64,000 nt of DNA from Stenotrophomonas sp. 704A1 (GTDB lineage: Bacteria; Pseudomonadota; Gammaproteobacteria; Xanthomonadales; Xanthomonadaceae), in contig NZ_CP130831.1 of assembly GCF_030549525.1 (NCBI RefSeq), positions 4,117,501 to 4,181,500 of the forward strand, read 5' to 3'. Every line of letters starts with the position of its first letter. Positions within the stretch are counted from its first letter, which is position 1. A model generated the notes under the pieces. That model ran no database searches. It saw nothing but the letters and a program-made list of their open reading frames with translations, and was not told where the DNA came from. Of the stretch, positions 17,149 through 27,903 are shown one piece after another. Made by a program: the position numbers and the translations under genes.

Positions 17149-17769
17149 TCAGCCGGGCGGGTCCGGCAAGCGGATTCCCTGCGTCGAAACAAAGGCGCGG
17201 GACGCGCTCCAATAGGCCTCTGGTGGTTCCCGCAGCTCGGGTCGTGACCCGCAATCGTTGATATGCAATGCGCGTATCACATCACCCCACCCGTCACGCG
17301 GATCATGAACCTGAAGTCGACCGCGATGATGGCGCGGATGATACGCATAGTGGCCAAGTGCCTCCCGACACGCTTCGTCCGGTGAACGACCCGCCTGATG
17401 GACCAGCGTCCCTGCACGCATGTGGCGCGCATGCGCGAGCGCACCCAGATACTCATCCTCATCCAGCAGTGGGACCCGCTCACCGCGGGCCAGGCATAAC
17501 GCATCCGCTTCGGCCTCGTAGTCCAGCGACGGCTGCTCACGCTCCGGGCGCCAGCGCCAATAGCCTTCGCCCTCCACATGCAGCATCGCCCAATGCCAAG
17601 GCTCGTCGTGGAAGATCAGCGCCTGTTCGAATTCGCGGCCGCGGCTCTGGTCGGGATAGCGCTTGCGCGCCTGCTCGAGCGCCAGCACCTCCGGCACCTG
17701 GCCATAGCGGACCAGGCACCAGGCAAACAGGTGCCGGCTGTCTTCGATTTCGGTGGTGAAGTCTTCCAC
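17149..17769 (-). CDS. Hypothetical protein (206 aa)
   Basis: A 206-residue acidic, Trp- and His-rich soluble protein beginning at a GTG. The pattern LIFHDEPWHWAMLHVEGEGYW is notable. No domain is recognised, and there is no signal peptide or membrane segment. The initiator has no clear ribosome-binding site, so the N-terminus is uncertain; the C-terminal limit is a clear TGA. Its neighbours give no functional hint. Confidence 0.6.
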   Translation of the reverse strand: MEDFTTEIEDSRHLFAWCLVRYGQVPEVLALEQARKRYPDQSRGREFEQALIFHDEPWHWAMLHVEGEGYWRWRPEREQPSLDYEAEADALCLARGERVPLLDEDEYLGALAHARHMRAGTLVHQAGRSPDEACREALGHYAYHPRHHRGRLQVHDPRDGWGDVIRALHINDCGSRPELREPPEAYWSASRAFVSTQGIRLPDPPG

Positions 17770-17881
17770 CGGGGCGTGAGTGCCGGGCAGGTTCGATCCT
17801 TGTGTGCGGATCAGAGGGTACCGACGCGTTGGCAGGACTCGCGGGGGCGATGAGACCTGCAGCCGCTCACTCGAGGCCGGT

Positions 17882-17957
<76 letters not shown>

Positions 17958-17997
17958 GGCGCAGCGCCACAGTGTAGTGGAGGCCGCGCTCGATCGG

Positions 17998-18231
17998 CTA
18001 CCCGGCAGCAGTAAGAGCCTCAGCAACACGCCCCAACCGCTTCTCCGCCACTTCCGCGAACCACACCTGCCGCCGCAGGTGGACCTGGAACAGCGCCAGC
18101 GTCGCTCTTCGGGCGAATCCCACTGGATCCACGCGCTCGTCGCGCATCACATCGTCCCAATCCGGCACCGGCGCAAGCGCGCAGTATCGTGTAGAAAGGA
18201 AGGTAGAGGGCTCAATTGCTGATTGCGACAC
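17998..18231 (-). CDS. Doubtful small ORF (77 aa)
   Basis: A 77-residue frame with a GTG start and no clear ribosome-binding site, just upstream of the tRNA gene. The C-terminal half is helical and basic (ATLALFQVHLRRQVWFAEVA). No family is recognised. It could be a remnant of a larger gene. The 197-bp stretch to its right is less GC-rich and holds nothing I can name. Confidence 0.3.
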   Translation of the reverse strand: MSQSAIEPSTFLSTRYCALAPVPDWDDVMRDERVDPVGFARRATLALFQVHLRRQVWFAEVAEKRLGRVAEALTAAG

Positions 18232-18428
18232 GCTCTGGAAAGCATGCAGCTTCCGGGAGATCCAACGCTTTGAATGGATTGGGAACGTGACTGAGCGATC
18301 ACGGCGCCCAGGAAAATTCTGCTATCAGATTCCAACAATCCTCAAAGCCAACCAGGTTACGAGGCGCAGCGCCAGGATCGTACGAGCGGTTCAGTCGTTG
18401 GACACGCGGGGAGATGTGTCATCCAAAA

Positions 18429-19829
18429 TCACCCAAACCGCACACCCATCGCGCTTACCCGCTCGGCATTCATCGCCGCCAACGCACGCAGCCCAGCCGC
18501 CCCCACACGCGCATCCCCCGCCACGCGCTCCCAGAACTCAGCGGCCAGCGGTGCCGCCCAGCGCAGGTGTTCCAGCTCGCCACTGCCACGCGGTGCCACT
18601 GCTTCCAGGGGCAGGTCCTGCCGCAGCACACCCAGTCGGGAAGGCGCCAGCGACATCGGCAGCATGTCGTACGCCGGCGCCAAGGGCAGCGCGCCGCGAT
18701 CCACAAAGTGGAAACCCACGTTGCCCTGGTGCATGTCGCTGTTACCGATCAGGCGGCCGAATGCGTGCAGCCGCGCCACAGCCTGCACGGTGCGCGCAGA
18801 CAACCAGCCCATCGCCTGCAGTTGGGCACCGGCAGCGGGCCAGTCCAGCATTGCTTCACCGGTGAACGCGGCCGACAGCGCCAGCAGCGAGACGAAGCCA
18901 CGCCGCCCCAGCTGACCGGCGGTGCGGTCGAATCGCTCCACCTCCAGGAAGGTATGCGAGGGTGTCTGCAGCAGCTCGCTGTGGGCGGCATTCATGCCAG
19001 CGCCGCGCAGCGTCTGCAGGGCCAGGTGTTCGCACACCAGCAGATCGGACCAGCGCTGCGCAGCGTCGCCCCCATCGGGCTGGGCGAACTTCACCACTAC
19101 CGCGCGTCGGCCGCCCGCGCTTTCCACAGTGGCGGTGAACTTGGGCTGCTCGCCGCCCGGCGATGAGCCGACGTCTTCGCCGGCCAAGGCGGCCCGGGCG
19201 CGCTCGGGGTACCAGCGCGTGCGATCGGCGGCGTCCACCCGGTCCGGCGGTGCGTCCAGTGCAACCAGAGCGGCCTGCACGGCGTCGCCGCCCAGCAGCA
19301 GATCGCCGATTTCGGTGCCACCGCCCTGCACCAGCGCCGTCAGCACATCATCGCGCTGCCATCGATTGAGGTCAGTCGGCAGGCCGAGCGTACGGCCGCG
19401 GCCGTGGGCGAAGCTGCGGCCCAGGAATCCCTGCGGCCGCAGGTCGTCCAGGTACCAGGGCAGACCAGGGAAGAAACCGGGCAGGTCGCCCTCGGGGGCA
19501 CGCTGCAGGTTCGTGCGCGCGCGGCTGGCGTCCACGTGGAAGGTATCGCCACTGAGCGCGATCATCCGACCCAGCTCTTCCAGCGTCGCATCTTCGCGCA
19601 GCCGGTACAGCGGCCATTCGCTGCCGGCGCGTGAGGGCTGGCGCAGCGCGTAGGCGGTCGCGCGGGTCTGGCCCAGCCGCACCACCTGGCCGCCACTGGC
19701 GGCAACCAGGCGGCTGAGGGTCATGCGGTTCACGCCCAGCCGCTCGGTCAGGACCGCCGCCGGCAATGGCTGACCGGGGGGAAGCTGGGCGATCAGGTCC
19801 TGGGGCTGCAACAGCGCGGGGCGGGCCAT
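18429..19829 (-). CDS. yjjJ: HipA-family serine kinase toxin, YjjJ type
   Basis: A 466-residue single-gene HipA relative. An N-terminal helix-turn-helix (about 20-50, LTERLGVNRMTLSRLVAASGG) is fused to a HipA-like kinase. The glycine-rich loop SSPGGEQPKF (about 218-228), a catalytic segment GNSDMHQGN (about 360-370, Asp as base and Asn for metal) and YDMLPMS (about 388) are intact, so the kinase should be active. YjjJ/HipT-type proteins phosphorylate translation components and need no separate HipB because the DNA-binding part is built in. An AT-rich promoter with a 14-bp repeat and a perfect palindrome lies directly upstream. Confidence 0.85.
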   Translation of the reverse strand: MARPALLQPQDLIAQLPPGQPLPAAVLTERLGVNRMTLSRLVAASGGQVVRLGQTRATAYALRQPSRAGSEWPLYRLREDATLEELGRMIALSGDTFHVDASRARTNLQRAPEGDLPGFFPGLPWYLDDLRPQGFLGRSFAHGRGRTLGLPTDLNRWQRDDVLTALVQGGGTEIGDLLLGGDAVQAALVALDAPPDRVDAADRTRWYPERARAALAGEDVGSSPGGEQPKFTATVESAGGRRAVVVKFAQPDGGDAAQRWSDLLVCEHLALQTLRGAGMNAAHSELLQTPSHTFLEVERFDRTAGQLGRRGFVSLLALSAAFTGEAMLDWPAAGAQLQAMGWLSARTVQAVARLHAFGRLIGNSDMHQGNVGFHFVDRGALPLAPAYDMLPMSLAPSRLGVLRQDLPLEAVAPRGSGELEHLRWAAPLAAEFWERVAGDARVGAAGLRALAAMNAERVSAMGVRFG

Positions 19830-19847
19830 GGCGGGGGTTGTTGGCGG

Positions 19848-19973
19848 AATAGTGTTACGTATTTATCGCAAATACCAAGGCGCCGCAAGAGAATTAAAGT
19901 TCACAATCCCTTGTTCCATAAGGAATTAGTAAAGAATTGCTGCCGATGGAAACGGAAATAGTGTTACGTAACA
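19848..19973 (-). promoter_or_regulatory. Probable operator region of the YjjJ-type gene
   Basis: The 14-mer AATAGTGTTACGTA occurs twice in direct orientation (19848-19861 and 19957-19970), and the second copy extends to the perfect 12-bp palindrome TGTTACGTAACA (19962-19973). The 126-bp stretch is strikingly AT-rich for this genome and lies just before the ATG of the HTH-kinase. It likely contains the promoter and the self-binding sites. Confidence 0.6.
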
Positions 19974-20026
19974 AGTTCCAATGGGGATACAAATATATCG
20001 GGTATTGGCCTGCGCCACCCCAAGAA

Positions 20027-20050
20027 AAAACCCCGCCGAAGCGGGGTTTT
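20027..20050 (-). terminator. Rho-independent terminator of rpoD
   Basis: A 10-bp stem (AAAACCCCGC/GCGGGGTTTT) with a 4-nt loop lies 26 bp beyond the rpoD stop. On the minus strand it is followed by a run of T. It may also stop transcription coming from the left. Confidence 0.9.
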
Positions 20051-20076
20051 CTCAACACATCAGCGCAACCCGGAAA

Positions 20077-21927
<1,851 letters not shown>

Positions 21928-21970
21928 GTAGTGCTCGCGCCACCGGCTGGGGAGAAATAGGGAACGTAGC

Positions 21971-21979
21971 ATTATACCA
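21971..21979 (-). promoter_or_regulatory. Extended -10 promoter of rpoD
   Basis: The minus strand reads TG-G-TATAAT, a perfect -10 with the TG extension, 43 bp before the rpoD ATG. No good -35 is found 15-19 bp upstream, which is typical of extended -10 promoters. Confidence 0.6.
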
Positions 21980-22017
21980 GCCCGGGGCCCGGCCTGCCGG
22001 GCGGTGGTCCCGGCGGC

Positions 22018-22458
22018 CTAGGGCCTGAGAAGGAAGGTCACAGGACCATCGTTGACCAGGCTGACGACCATATGGGCACCAAATCGGCCTGTTTCCACCC
22101 CCGGGGCGTGTTGTTCACGGCAGATCGCGACAAATCGATTGAACCCGCGTTCAGCCTCGTCCGGCGGGGCCGCGCGGGTGAAGCTGGGGCGCATGCCCGA
22201 ACGGGTGTCGGCGGCCAGGGTGAACTGGCTGACCAGCAGCAGCCCGCCCCCGGTATCGCGCAGCGAGCGGTTCATCCGCCCGGCCTCGTCTGCGAAGACA
22301 CGGTAGCCCAGCAGCCGTTCGGCCATCCGCTGCAGCTGGGCCTCGGTATCGCCCGGCTCCATGCCCACCAGGGCCAGCAGGCCGGGGCCGATCTGCCCCA
22401 CCGCTTCGCCGTCCACATGCACGGCGGCCTGGGTGACACGCTGGATCAGGACAAGCAT
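22018..22458 (-). CDS. dtd: D-aminoacyl-tRNA deacylase
   Basis: A 146-residue DTD. It hydrolyses D-aminoacyl-tRNAs (and Gly-tRNA-Ala), keeping D-amino acids out of proteins. The two active-site signatures are visible: [12 protein letters not shown] (about 78-89) and the Gly-cisPro-type NDGPVTFLL at the C-terminus. The start at 22458 gives the standard MLVLIQRV N-terminus. It is divergent from the acyltransferase gene, with 61 bp between them. Downstream on the same strand is rpoD, preceded by its own promoter. Confidence 0.96.
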   Translation of the reverse strand: MLVLIQRVTQAAVHVDGEAVGQIGPGLLALVGMEPGDTEAQLQRMAERLLGYRVFADEAGRMNRSLRDTGGGLLLVSQFTLAADTRSGMRPSFTRAAPPDEAERGFNRFVAICREQHAPGVETGRFGAHMVVSLVNDGPVTFLLRP

Positions 22459-22519
22459 CGGGGGCTTCCAGTTCACGGGGCCGGCCACGATAGCAGCGCC
22501 CTTGGCTAAACTGGGGCCG

Positions 22520-23440
22520 ATGAATCCGCACCGCAAAGCCCGCCTGGTCTACCGCGCCACCACCCTGTTCGCCCGCCTGCCCTGGCCGCTGCTGCGGGGC
22601 TTCGCGCATGCGCTGGCCTGGGCCTGGCTGCGCCTGAACGCGCGTGAGAGCCGCGTCACCCGGCGCAACCTGGAGCTGGCCTACCCCGAACTGGACGGCC
22701 CCGCACGCGACCGCCTGCAGCGCGATCTGCTGCGCTCCACCGCCCTGCAGGCCATCGAAACCCTGCGCCTGTGGAGCCGCGAACCCGCCGACAACCTGCG
22801 CCGGCACCTGCGCCAGCGCCACGGCGAGGCCCTGTACGACGCCGCGCTGGCCAGCGGCAAGGGGGTGATCGTGGCCGCGCCGCACTTCGGCAACTGGGAG
22901 CTGCTGAACCAGTGGCTGGCCTCGCGCGGGCAGATCGCCATCGTCTACAAGCCGCCGGAAGACGAGGCCAGCGATGCCTTCCTGCAGATCGTGCGCGGCG
23001 GCCAGAACGTGCAGCAGGTGCGCGCCGAGGGGCCGGCCGTGCGCCAGCTGTTCAAGGTGCTCAAGGACGGCGGCGCCACCGGCATCCTGCCCGACCAGCA
23101 GCCCAAGGCCGGCGACGGGGTGTTCGTGCCGTTCTTCGGCGTGCAGGCGCTGACCATGACCCTGGTCAACCGCCTGGCCGAACGTACCGGCGCCACCGTG
23201 CTGTACGGCTGGTGCGAGCGGATCGGCCCGGACATGGAATTCGCCCTGCACATCGAGCCGACCGACCCTGCGGTGGCCGATCCGGACCCGCAGGTGGCCG
23301 CCGCCGCGCTCAACGCCGGCATCGAACGCATCGCCCGCCGCGACCCGGCGCAGTACCAGTGGACCTACAAGCGCTATACGCTGCGGCCAGCGGGCAGCGG
23401 CGAAGACGACCCGTACGCGACCGAAGAACATCCCCACTGA
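22520..23440 (+). CDS. Lysophospholipid/lipid A acyltransferase (LpxL/HtrB family)
   Basis: A 306-residue membrane-associated acyltransferase. It carries the HFGNWE motif (HxxxxE/D catalytic dyad, about 117-122), an N-terminal helix and a typical [18 protein letters not shown] substrate loop (about 193-210). Family members add secondary acyl chains to lipid A using acyl-ACP at the inner-membrane surface. Whether this is LpxL, LpxM or a paralogue cannot be decided here. The length fits the family. It is monocistronic, with ribA starting 73 bp downstream on the same strand and possibly cotranscribed. Confidence 0.88.
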   Translation: MNPHRKARLVYRATTLFARLPWPLLRGFAHALAWAWLRLNARESRVTRRNLELAYPELDGPARDRLQRDLLRSTALQAIETLRLWSREPADNLRRHLRQRHGEALYDAALASGKGVIVAAPHFGNWELLNQWLASRGQIAIVYKPPEDEASDAFLQIVRGGQNVQQVRAEGPAVRQLFKVLKDGGATGILPDQQPKAGDGVFVPFFGVQALTMTLVNRLAERTGATVLYGWCERIGPDMEFALHIEPTDPAVADPDPQVAAAALNAGIERIARRDPAQYQWTYKRYTLRPAGSGEDDPYATEEHPH

Positions 23441-23513
23441 TCCCGGCGCTGCGGCCTGCGACACAGCGCCGCAGCACGTTGAATACGACGCTGGCGCCCC
23501 CATAGAGACCCCG

Positions 23514-24647
23514 ATGTCCGCCTCCCCCGGTCCTGCCATGTCTGCTTCCTCCCTGTTCGGTGATCCGGCGGCGATCCGCTGCGAGCGCGCGGTCGCCGAA
23601 CTGCGTGCCGGTCGCCCGGTGCTGCTCCACGATGGCCAGGGCCAGCGCCTGGCGGTGATCGCGCTGGACAGCGCCACGGCCAGCAGCTTCGCCGCCTTCG
23701 CCGCTGCCGCCGGCCAGCGCCACTACCTGTACCTGACCGCCACCCGTGCCCGTGTGCTGGGCGTGGAGGCGCCCGAGGGCGCGCGCCTGCCGCTGGCCGG
23801 CGTGGCCTTCGATGCGCTGCCGTCGCTGGGCTACCTGCGCGAACCGGGTCCGATGCCGGCAGGCTGGAGCGCCGGCGATGGCTTCGATGCCGGTGCGGTG
23901 GAACTGGCCCGCCTGGGCCTGCTGCTGCCAGCGATGGTGGCCGTGCGCCTGGCCACCGACGATGCCACCTTCGAGGGGGCGGCCGAGGTCGGGCTGTGCG
24001 ACCTGGCCGAAGGCGCTGCGCATGCGGCACACGATTACGAACTGGTGGCGCGCTCGCCGGTGCCGCTGCGCGACGTCGGCATGACCACCTTTGCCGTGTT
24101 CCGTGGCGGCGTGGCGCAGCGCGACCAGGTCGCGATCATCGTCGGCGAACCGGACCTGTCGGCCGTGGTGCCGGTGCGCGTGCATTCGTCCTGCCTCACC
24201 GGTGACCTGTTCGGCTCGCTCAAATGCGACTGCGGCGACCAGCTGCGGCGCGGTCTGCGCAAGCTGAAGGAACTGGGCGGCGGCGTGCTGCTGTACCTGG
24301 ACCAGGAAGGGCGTGGCACCGGCATTGCCGCCAAGATGCGCGCCTATGGTTACCAGCACGACGGCCTGGACACCATCGACGCCGATGCGCAGCTGGGTTT
24401 CGGCGCCGACGAGCGCCGCTATGGCAGCGCCGTGGCCATGCTGCGGGGCCTGGGGGTTTCGCGCGTGGCCCTGCTCAGCAACAACCCGACCAAGGCCCAG
24501 CGGCTGCGCAACGCCGGCATCGAAGTGCTGGACTGCATTCCGGTCACCGGTGAAATCACCGCCGAGAACGAGCACTATCTGCGCACCAAGGCCGACCGCG
24601 CCGGCCATCTGCTCGATGTCGACGCACTGATCCAGGCCGCCCAGTAA
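23514..24647 (+). CDS. ribA: GTP cyclohydrolase II with degenerate N-terminal domain
   Basis: A 377-residue riboflavin-pathway enzyme. The C-terminal part (about 180-375) is a complete GTP cyclohydrolase II: zinc ligands C-x10-C-x-C in HSSCLTGDLFGSLKCDCGDQ, the DQEGRGTGI catalytic segment and GxxSNNPTK near the end. The first about 180 residues occupy the place of the DHBP synthase (RibB) in bifunctional RibBA, but the acidic DEDRE and HTGC-type motifs of RibB are not seen, so that activity is doubtful. A second Met at 23538 is an alternative start. It catalyses GTP to the pyrimidinone plus formate. Confidence 0.9.
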   Translation: MSASPGPAMSASSLFGDPAAIRCERAVAELRAGRPVLLHDGQGQRLAVIALDSATASSFAAFAAAAGQRHYLYLTATRARVLGVEAPEGARLPLAGVAFDALPSLGYLREPGPMPAGWSAGDGFDAGAVELARLGLLLPAMVAVRLATDDATFEGAAEVGLCDLAEGAAHAAHDYELVARSPVPLRDVGMTTFAVFRGGVAQRDQVAIIVGEPDLSAVVPVRVHSSCLTGDLFGSLKCDCGDQLRRGLRKLKELGGGVLLYLDQEGRGTGIAAKMRAYGYQHDGLDTIDADAQLGFGADERRYGSAVAMLRGLGVSRVALLSNNPTKAQRLRNAGIEVLDCIPVTGEITAENEHYLRTKADRAGHLLDVDALIQAAQ

Positions 24648-24722
24648 GGCGGCCGACCTGCTACCGTCTGCCGGTGCGGTCGCCACCGCGCATGCCCGCC
24701 CTGCTGCCTGACGGACGCCCGC

Positions 24723-25235
24723 GTGACCGAACTGCCTTCTGCCGCTCCCGCCCTCCCCCCCGCCCTGGACCACTGGCAACCCCTGCCGCCGCGTGCCGCG
24801 CGGCTGGCGGCGCTGGAAGGGGCCTTCGGTGGTGTGTTCATCCCCGGCATTCCGCTCGCCGCAGCGTGGTGGTTCTTCGACCTTCCCGGTGGCCTGTGGG
24901 GCGCCTCGCTGGGCCTGCTGGCCGGCATCGCCTTCGGTGCCTGGATCGGCCAGCGCCGCACCTCACGCACGCGCTGGCGGCTGGATGCGCAGGGCCTGGG
25001 GCTGCGCCGCGACCTGCTCTGGCAGCTTGAAACCCGCCTGCCGATCTCGCGCGTGCAGCACCTGGACCTGCGACGCGGCCCGCTGGAGCGCCGCGCCGGA
25101 CTGGCCACGCTGATCGTGCACACCGCCGGCACCCGCCTCAGCGCGGTCACCATCAACGGCCTGGACCAGGCCGATGCCGAGCGCCTGCGCGACACCCTGG
25201 CCCACCAGCTCGACCAGGACGACGACGCCCTGTGA
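24723..25235 (+). CDS. bPH2-domain membrane protein (YdbS-like)
   Basis: A 170-residue protein starting at GTG. Two hydrophobic helices (about 34-55 and 57-75) are followed by a bacterial PH-like domain (bPH2; TRWRLDAQGLGLRRDLLW, LPISRVQHLDLRRGPLERR). The pattern 'xxRVQHLDLxxGPLER' is the family signature. In Bacillus YdbS/YdbT protect against certain bacteriocins; the function in Gram-negatives is unknown. It overlaps the next, larger paralogue by 4 nt (GTGA), a conserved arrangement. Confidence 0.85.
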   Translation: MTELPSAAPALPPALDHWQPLPPRAARLAALEGAFGGVFIPGIPLAAAWWFFDLPGGLWGASLGLLAGIAFGAWIGQRRTSRTRWRLDAQGLGLRRDLLWQLETRLPISRVQHLDLRRGPLERRAGLATLIVHTAGTRLSAVTINGLDQADAERLRDTLAHQLDQDDDAL

Positions 25236-26770
25236 GCCAGCCGCCGCCCCTGCCCGCCTCGCTGCCGAGCGGTGGCGAAGAGCATCGCCTGCACCGCTGG
25301 TCCTGGTTGTTCGTGCTGCTCATGCAGCTGCGCCACTACTTCCTGCCGCTGGTCGCGCTGCTGGTGTTCGGCCAGCGCGGCGACCGCGATCCGCTGTGGG
25401 CGCAACTGATCCCGCTGGGCGCCATCGTCGCCCTGGTACTGGTCTCGGTCCTGCAGTACCTCAGCTACCGTTACCGCATCGGCAGCGATGCGATCACCGT
25501 GCGCAGCGGACTGCTGGCCCGCAACCGGCGCGAGATTCCGTTCGCCCGCATCCACAACGTGGAAGTGCGGCAGAACCCGCTGCACCGTCTGTTCGGCGTG
25601 GCCGAACTGCGGCTGGAATCGGCCGGCGGCGTGCGCCCGGAAGCCGAGATGCGGGTGCTGCGGCTGGACCAGGCACTGGCGCTGGAACAGCTGGTACGCC
25701 AACGCGGCCAGCCGCCCGTGGCCGTCGCCGATGACATCGCCGCAGCGGCCACCACGCGCGACGACGATCCGGTGCTGCTGCGCCTGTCCAGCTGGGACGT
25801 GGTGCGCATGGGCCTGCTCTCCAACCGGGGCTGGGCGCTGGCGATCGCCGCCTTCGGCGTACTGTTCCAGACCGTGCCGCGGCCGGTGATGGACGACGCC
25901 CTGCAGCGCGGCGGCCGTGAAGCCTTCGGCTACGCCAGCCACCTGCATCCCGGCGTTGCCGGCGCACTGATGCTGCTGCTGGCCACGCTGCTGCTGGGCT
26001 GGCTGTCGCTGCGCGTGCTGTCGGTGGTGCTGACCCTGCTGCGCTACCACGGCTTCACCCTCAGCGAGCGCGAGCGGCGGTTGACCGTATCCACCGGCCT
26101 GCTCAGCCGCACCCGCAGCAGCGTCGCGCGCCGCCGCATCCAGGCCTGGACCCTGCGCGAAAGCACGTTGCAACGGTGGTTCGGGCTGCGCCAGCTGCGC
26201 ATCGACAGTGCCGCCGGCGGGCCATCGCGCGACGATGACCGCGCCCTGCGCGAACTGGCGCCACTGGCGGCAGCCGGCACCTGTGACGGCTTGGTGCGGC
26301 ACCTGCTGCCGCAGCTGCAGTGGCCACCGCCGCACTGGCAGCCGGTGCCGCAGCGTGGCTGGTGGCGGCTGTGCCTGCCCAGCATGCTGATGGTGCCGCT
26401 GCTGGCGGCCGGCATGTACTGGCGCTGGGGCCCGTGGGCGCTGCTGGTGCTGGCCTGGCTGCCCGTGGCGCTGCTGGTGGCCAACCGGCAGATGGCACGC
26501 ATCGGCTGGCACCTGGACGCGCAGTTCGTGGCCGTGCGCGGTGGCTGGTGGAAGCGCTGGTGGCGCTGGGCCGAACTGGACAAGGTGCAGGGCCTGCGCC
26601 TGCAGCGCTCACCGCTGGACAAGCTGCTGGGTACCGCCAGCCTGCAGCTGGACACCGCCGGTGCGCATGGCGATGTGGCGCTGGCACTGAATTACCTGCC
26701 GCACGCCCAGGCCCAGCAGGTGATGGAGCAGCTGGCCGCAGCGCTGGCGCGGCGCAAGCTGCGCTGGTGA
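25232..26770 (+). CDS. bPH2-domain membrane protein (YdbT-like)
   Basis: A 512-residue multi-pass protein with three bPH2 modules, each following a pair of helices (signatures ARIHNVEVRQNPLHRLFG, RRRIQAWTLRESTLQRWFG and KVQGLRLQRSPLDKLLG). It starts with GTG inside the stop of the upstream YdbS-like gene, so the two are cotranslated and probably form one complex in the inner membrane. The length and module number match YdbT. No enzymatic motif is present. Confidence 0.87.
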   Translation: MSQPPPLPASLPSGGEEHRLHRWSWLFVLLMQLRHYFLPLVALLVFGQRGDRDPLWAQLIPLGAIVALVLVSVLQYLSYRYRIGSDAITVRSGLLARNRREIPFARIHNVEVRQNPLHRLFGVAELRLESAGGVRPEAEMRVLRLDQALALEQLVRQRGQPPVAVADDIAAAATTRDDDPVLLRLSSWDVVRMGLLSNRGWALAIAAFGVLFQTVPRPVMDDALQRGGREAFGYASHLHPGVAGALMLLLATLLLGWLSLRVLSVVLTLLRYHGFTLSERERRLTVSTGLLSRTRSSVARRRIQAWTLRESTLQRWFGLRQLRIDSAAGGPSRDDDRALRELAPLAAAGTCDGLVRHLLPQLQWPPPHWQPVPQRGWWRLCLPSMLMVPLLAAGMYWRWGPWALLVLAWLPVALLVANRQMARIGWHLDAQFVAVRGGWWKRWWRWAELDKVQGLRLQRSPLDKLLGTASLQLDTAGAHGDVALALNYLPHAQAQQVMEQLAAALARRKLRW

Positions 26771-26779
26771 GGGTGCAGC

Positions 26780-26806
26780 GTTGATCCACGCGTGGCGGGG
26801 ATCAAC
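26780..26806. terminator. Hairpin after the bPH2 pair
   Basis: GTTGATCC and GGATCAAC form an 8-bp stem around an 11-nt loop, 10 bp after the stop of the YdbT-like gene and before the convergent glycerophosphotransferase-like gene. No T-run follows. Confidence 0.5.
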
Positions 26807-26846
26807 CGCAGGGCCGGGCGATGGGCGCGGCGCGGCTGCACGCTGA

Positions 26847-27902
26847 TCAGCGCTGCGACGGGCCCCAGTACCCCAGGTCCTTGCGGATCTGCAGGTCGCG
26901 CACCCAGCTGCCGAACGGCTTGCGGCGCAGCCGGCCCATCTCGCCGGCCAGGAAATCCTCGGTCGCGGCAATCACCCGCTCGCTCGACCGCCCATCCCGG
27001 TAGGGGTGGATGGCGTCGGCATAGCGGACGATCTCCGCCTGCAGTGCCGGCTCCGGGTGCAGCGCGCGCTGCAGCATCGCGGGCAGCTGCGCCGGGTCGT
27101 CGAAATCGATCATGTGCGGCTTCGGCACGCGGTTGCGGAACGTCACCACCGGCTTGTGCTGGACGATGAACTCCGAAACGATCGACGAGGTATCGGACAC
27201 CAGCACATCGGCGGCACGCTGCGCGGCCATCACCTGTTCCGGTTCGATGAAGCGCGCGTTGGCGCCGGCCAGCGCACGGTAGCGCTCGAACAGCTCCGGC
27301 GCGCACTTCGGGTGCAGGGTCAACAGCCAGTAGCGCTCACCGGCGGCAATATCGGCGGCAATCTGCGCATGCAGGTGCGGGGCCGCGCTGAGGCGCTCGG
27401 TGAAGGTCGACCCGAACAGGATCACCGGGCGCGCGCCCGCCGCGGCACGCAGCGCAGCACTCTCACCGCCATCGTCGCGGAACAGCGGGTCCAGTTTCGG
27501 CCAGCCGGTCTCGGCCACCGCGAAATGCCCCTGCAGCGCGGCCATCTCGCGGAACGGCGCGGTGGTGGCCGGGCCCTGGGTGCAGTACAGGTCGAACATG
27601 CCGCGCACGCGGAAGTGGCCGCGTGCACTGTCGCGCTTTTCCACGTTGAAGCCGTGGAACAGCTGCACCTTGGCTCCAGAGAGGAACGTCGGTACCCAGT
27701 TGGCCGCGCTGAACACCGCGCGCGGGCGCATCGCCAGCGCCTGCTTCAGACCGATGTTCGGCACCCCCTGCAGCTGGCTGCCGGCGGCGCCCCCCTCGAA
27801 CCAGGCCGCCACCTCCTGGCCGGATGCGTGCAAGGCCTGCACCAACGGGGCGAGAATAGGCAGCGCATAGCGCTCCGTCGCAAACAACAGGTACCCGGCC
27901 AT
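26847..27902 (-). CDS. CDP-glycerol glycerophosphotransferase-like envelope enzyme
   Basis: A 351-residue GT-B-fold protein of the CDP-glycerol:polyglycerophosphate transferase type. Visible signatures are VILFGSTFTERLSA, LLTLHPKCAPE, DVLVSDTSSIVSEFI (donor-site DTSS) and KPVVTFRNR. Such enzymes add glycerol-phosphate or related units to surface glycans. It starts at 27902 (spacing of 5 nt from GGAGG) or at the adjacent ATG at 27905, and the start overlaps the start of the divergent glycosyltransferase gene. It belongs to the lipopolysaccharide cluster. Confidence 0.78.
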   Translation of the reverse strand: MAGYLLFATERYALPILAPLVQALHASGQEVAAWFEGGAAGSQLQGVPNIGLKQALAMRPRAVFSAANWVPTFLSGAKVQLFHGFNVEKRDSARGHFRVRGMFDLYCTQGPATTAPFREMAALQGHFAVAETGWPKLDPLFRDDGGESAALRAAAGARPVILFGSTFTERLSAAPHLHAQIAADIAAGERYWLLTLHPKCAPELFERYRALAGANARFIEPEQVMAAQRAADVLVSDTSSIVSEFIVQHKPVVTFRNRVPKPHMIDFDDPAQLPAMLQRALHPEPALQAEIVRYADAIHPYRDGRSSERVIAATEDFLAGEMGRLRRKPFGSWVRDLQIRKDLGYWGPSQR

Positions 27903-27903
27903 C

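Noticed and set aside
16847..17254. N-terminal extension of the membrane protein at 16178-16846
   Set aside because: The upstream frame is open but has no convincing start codon or site, and it would put a Cys/Arg-rich segment before the typical amphipathic start.
17998..18428. Remnant of an integrated element next to the tRNA gene
   Set aside because: The stretch is less GC-rich but lies at the 5' side of the tRNA, with no duplicated tRNA end, integrase or transposase.
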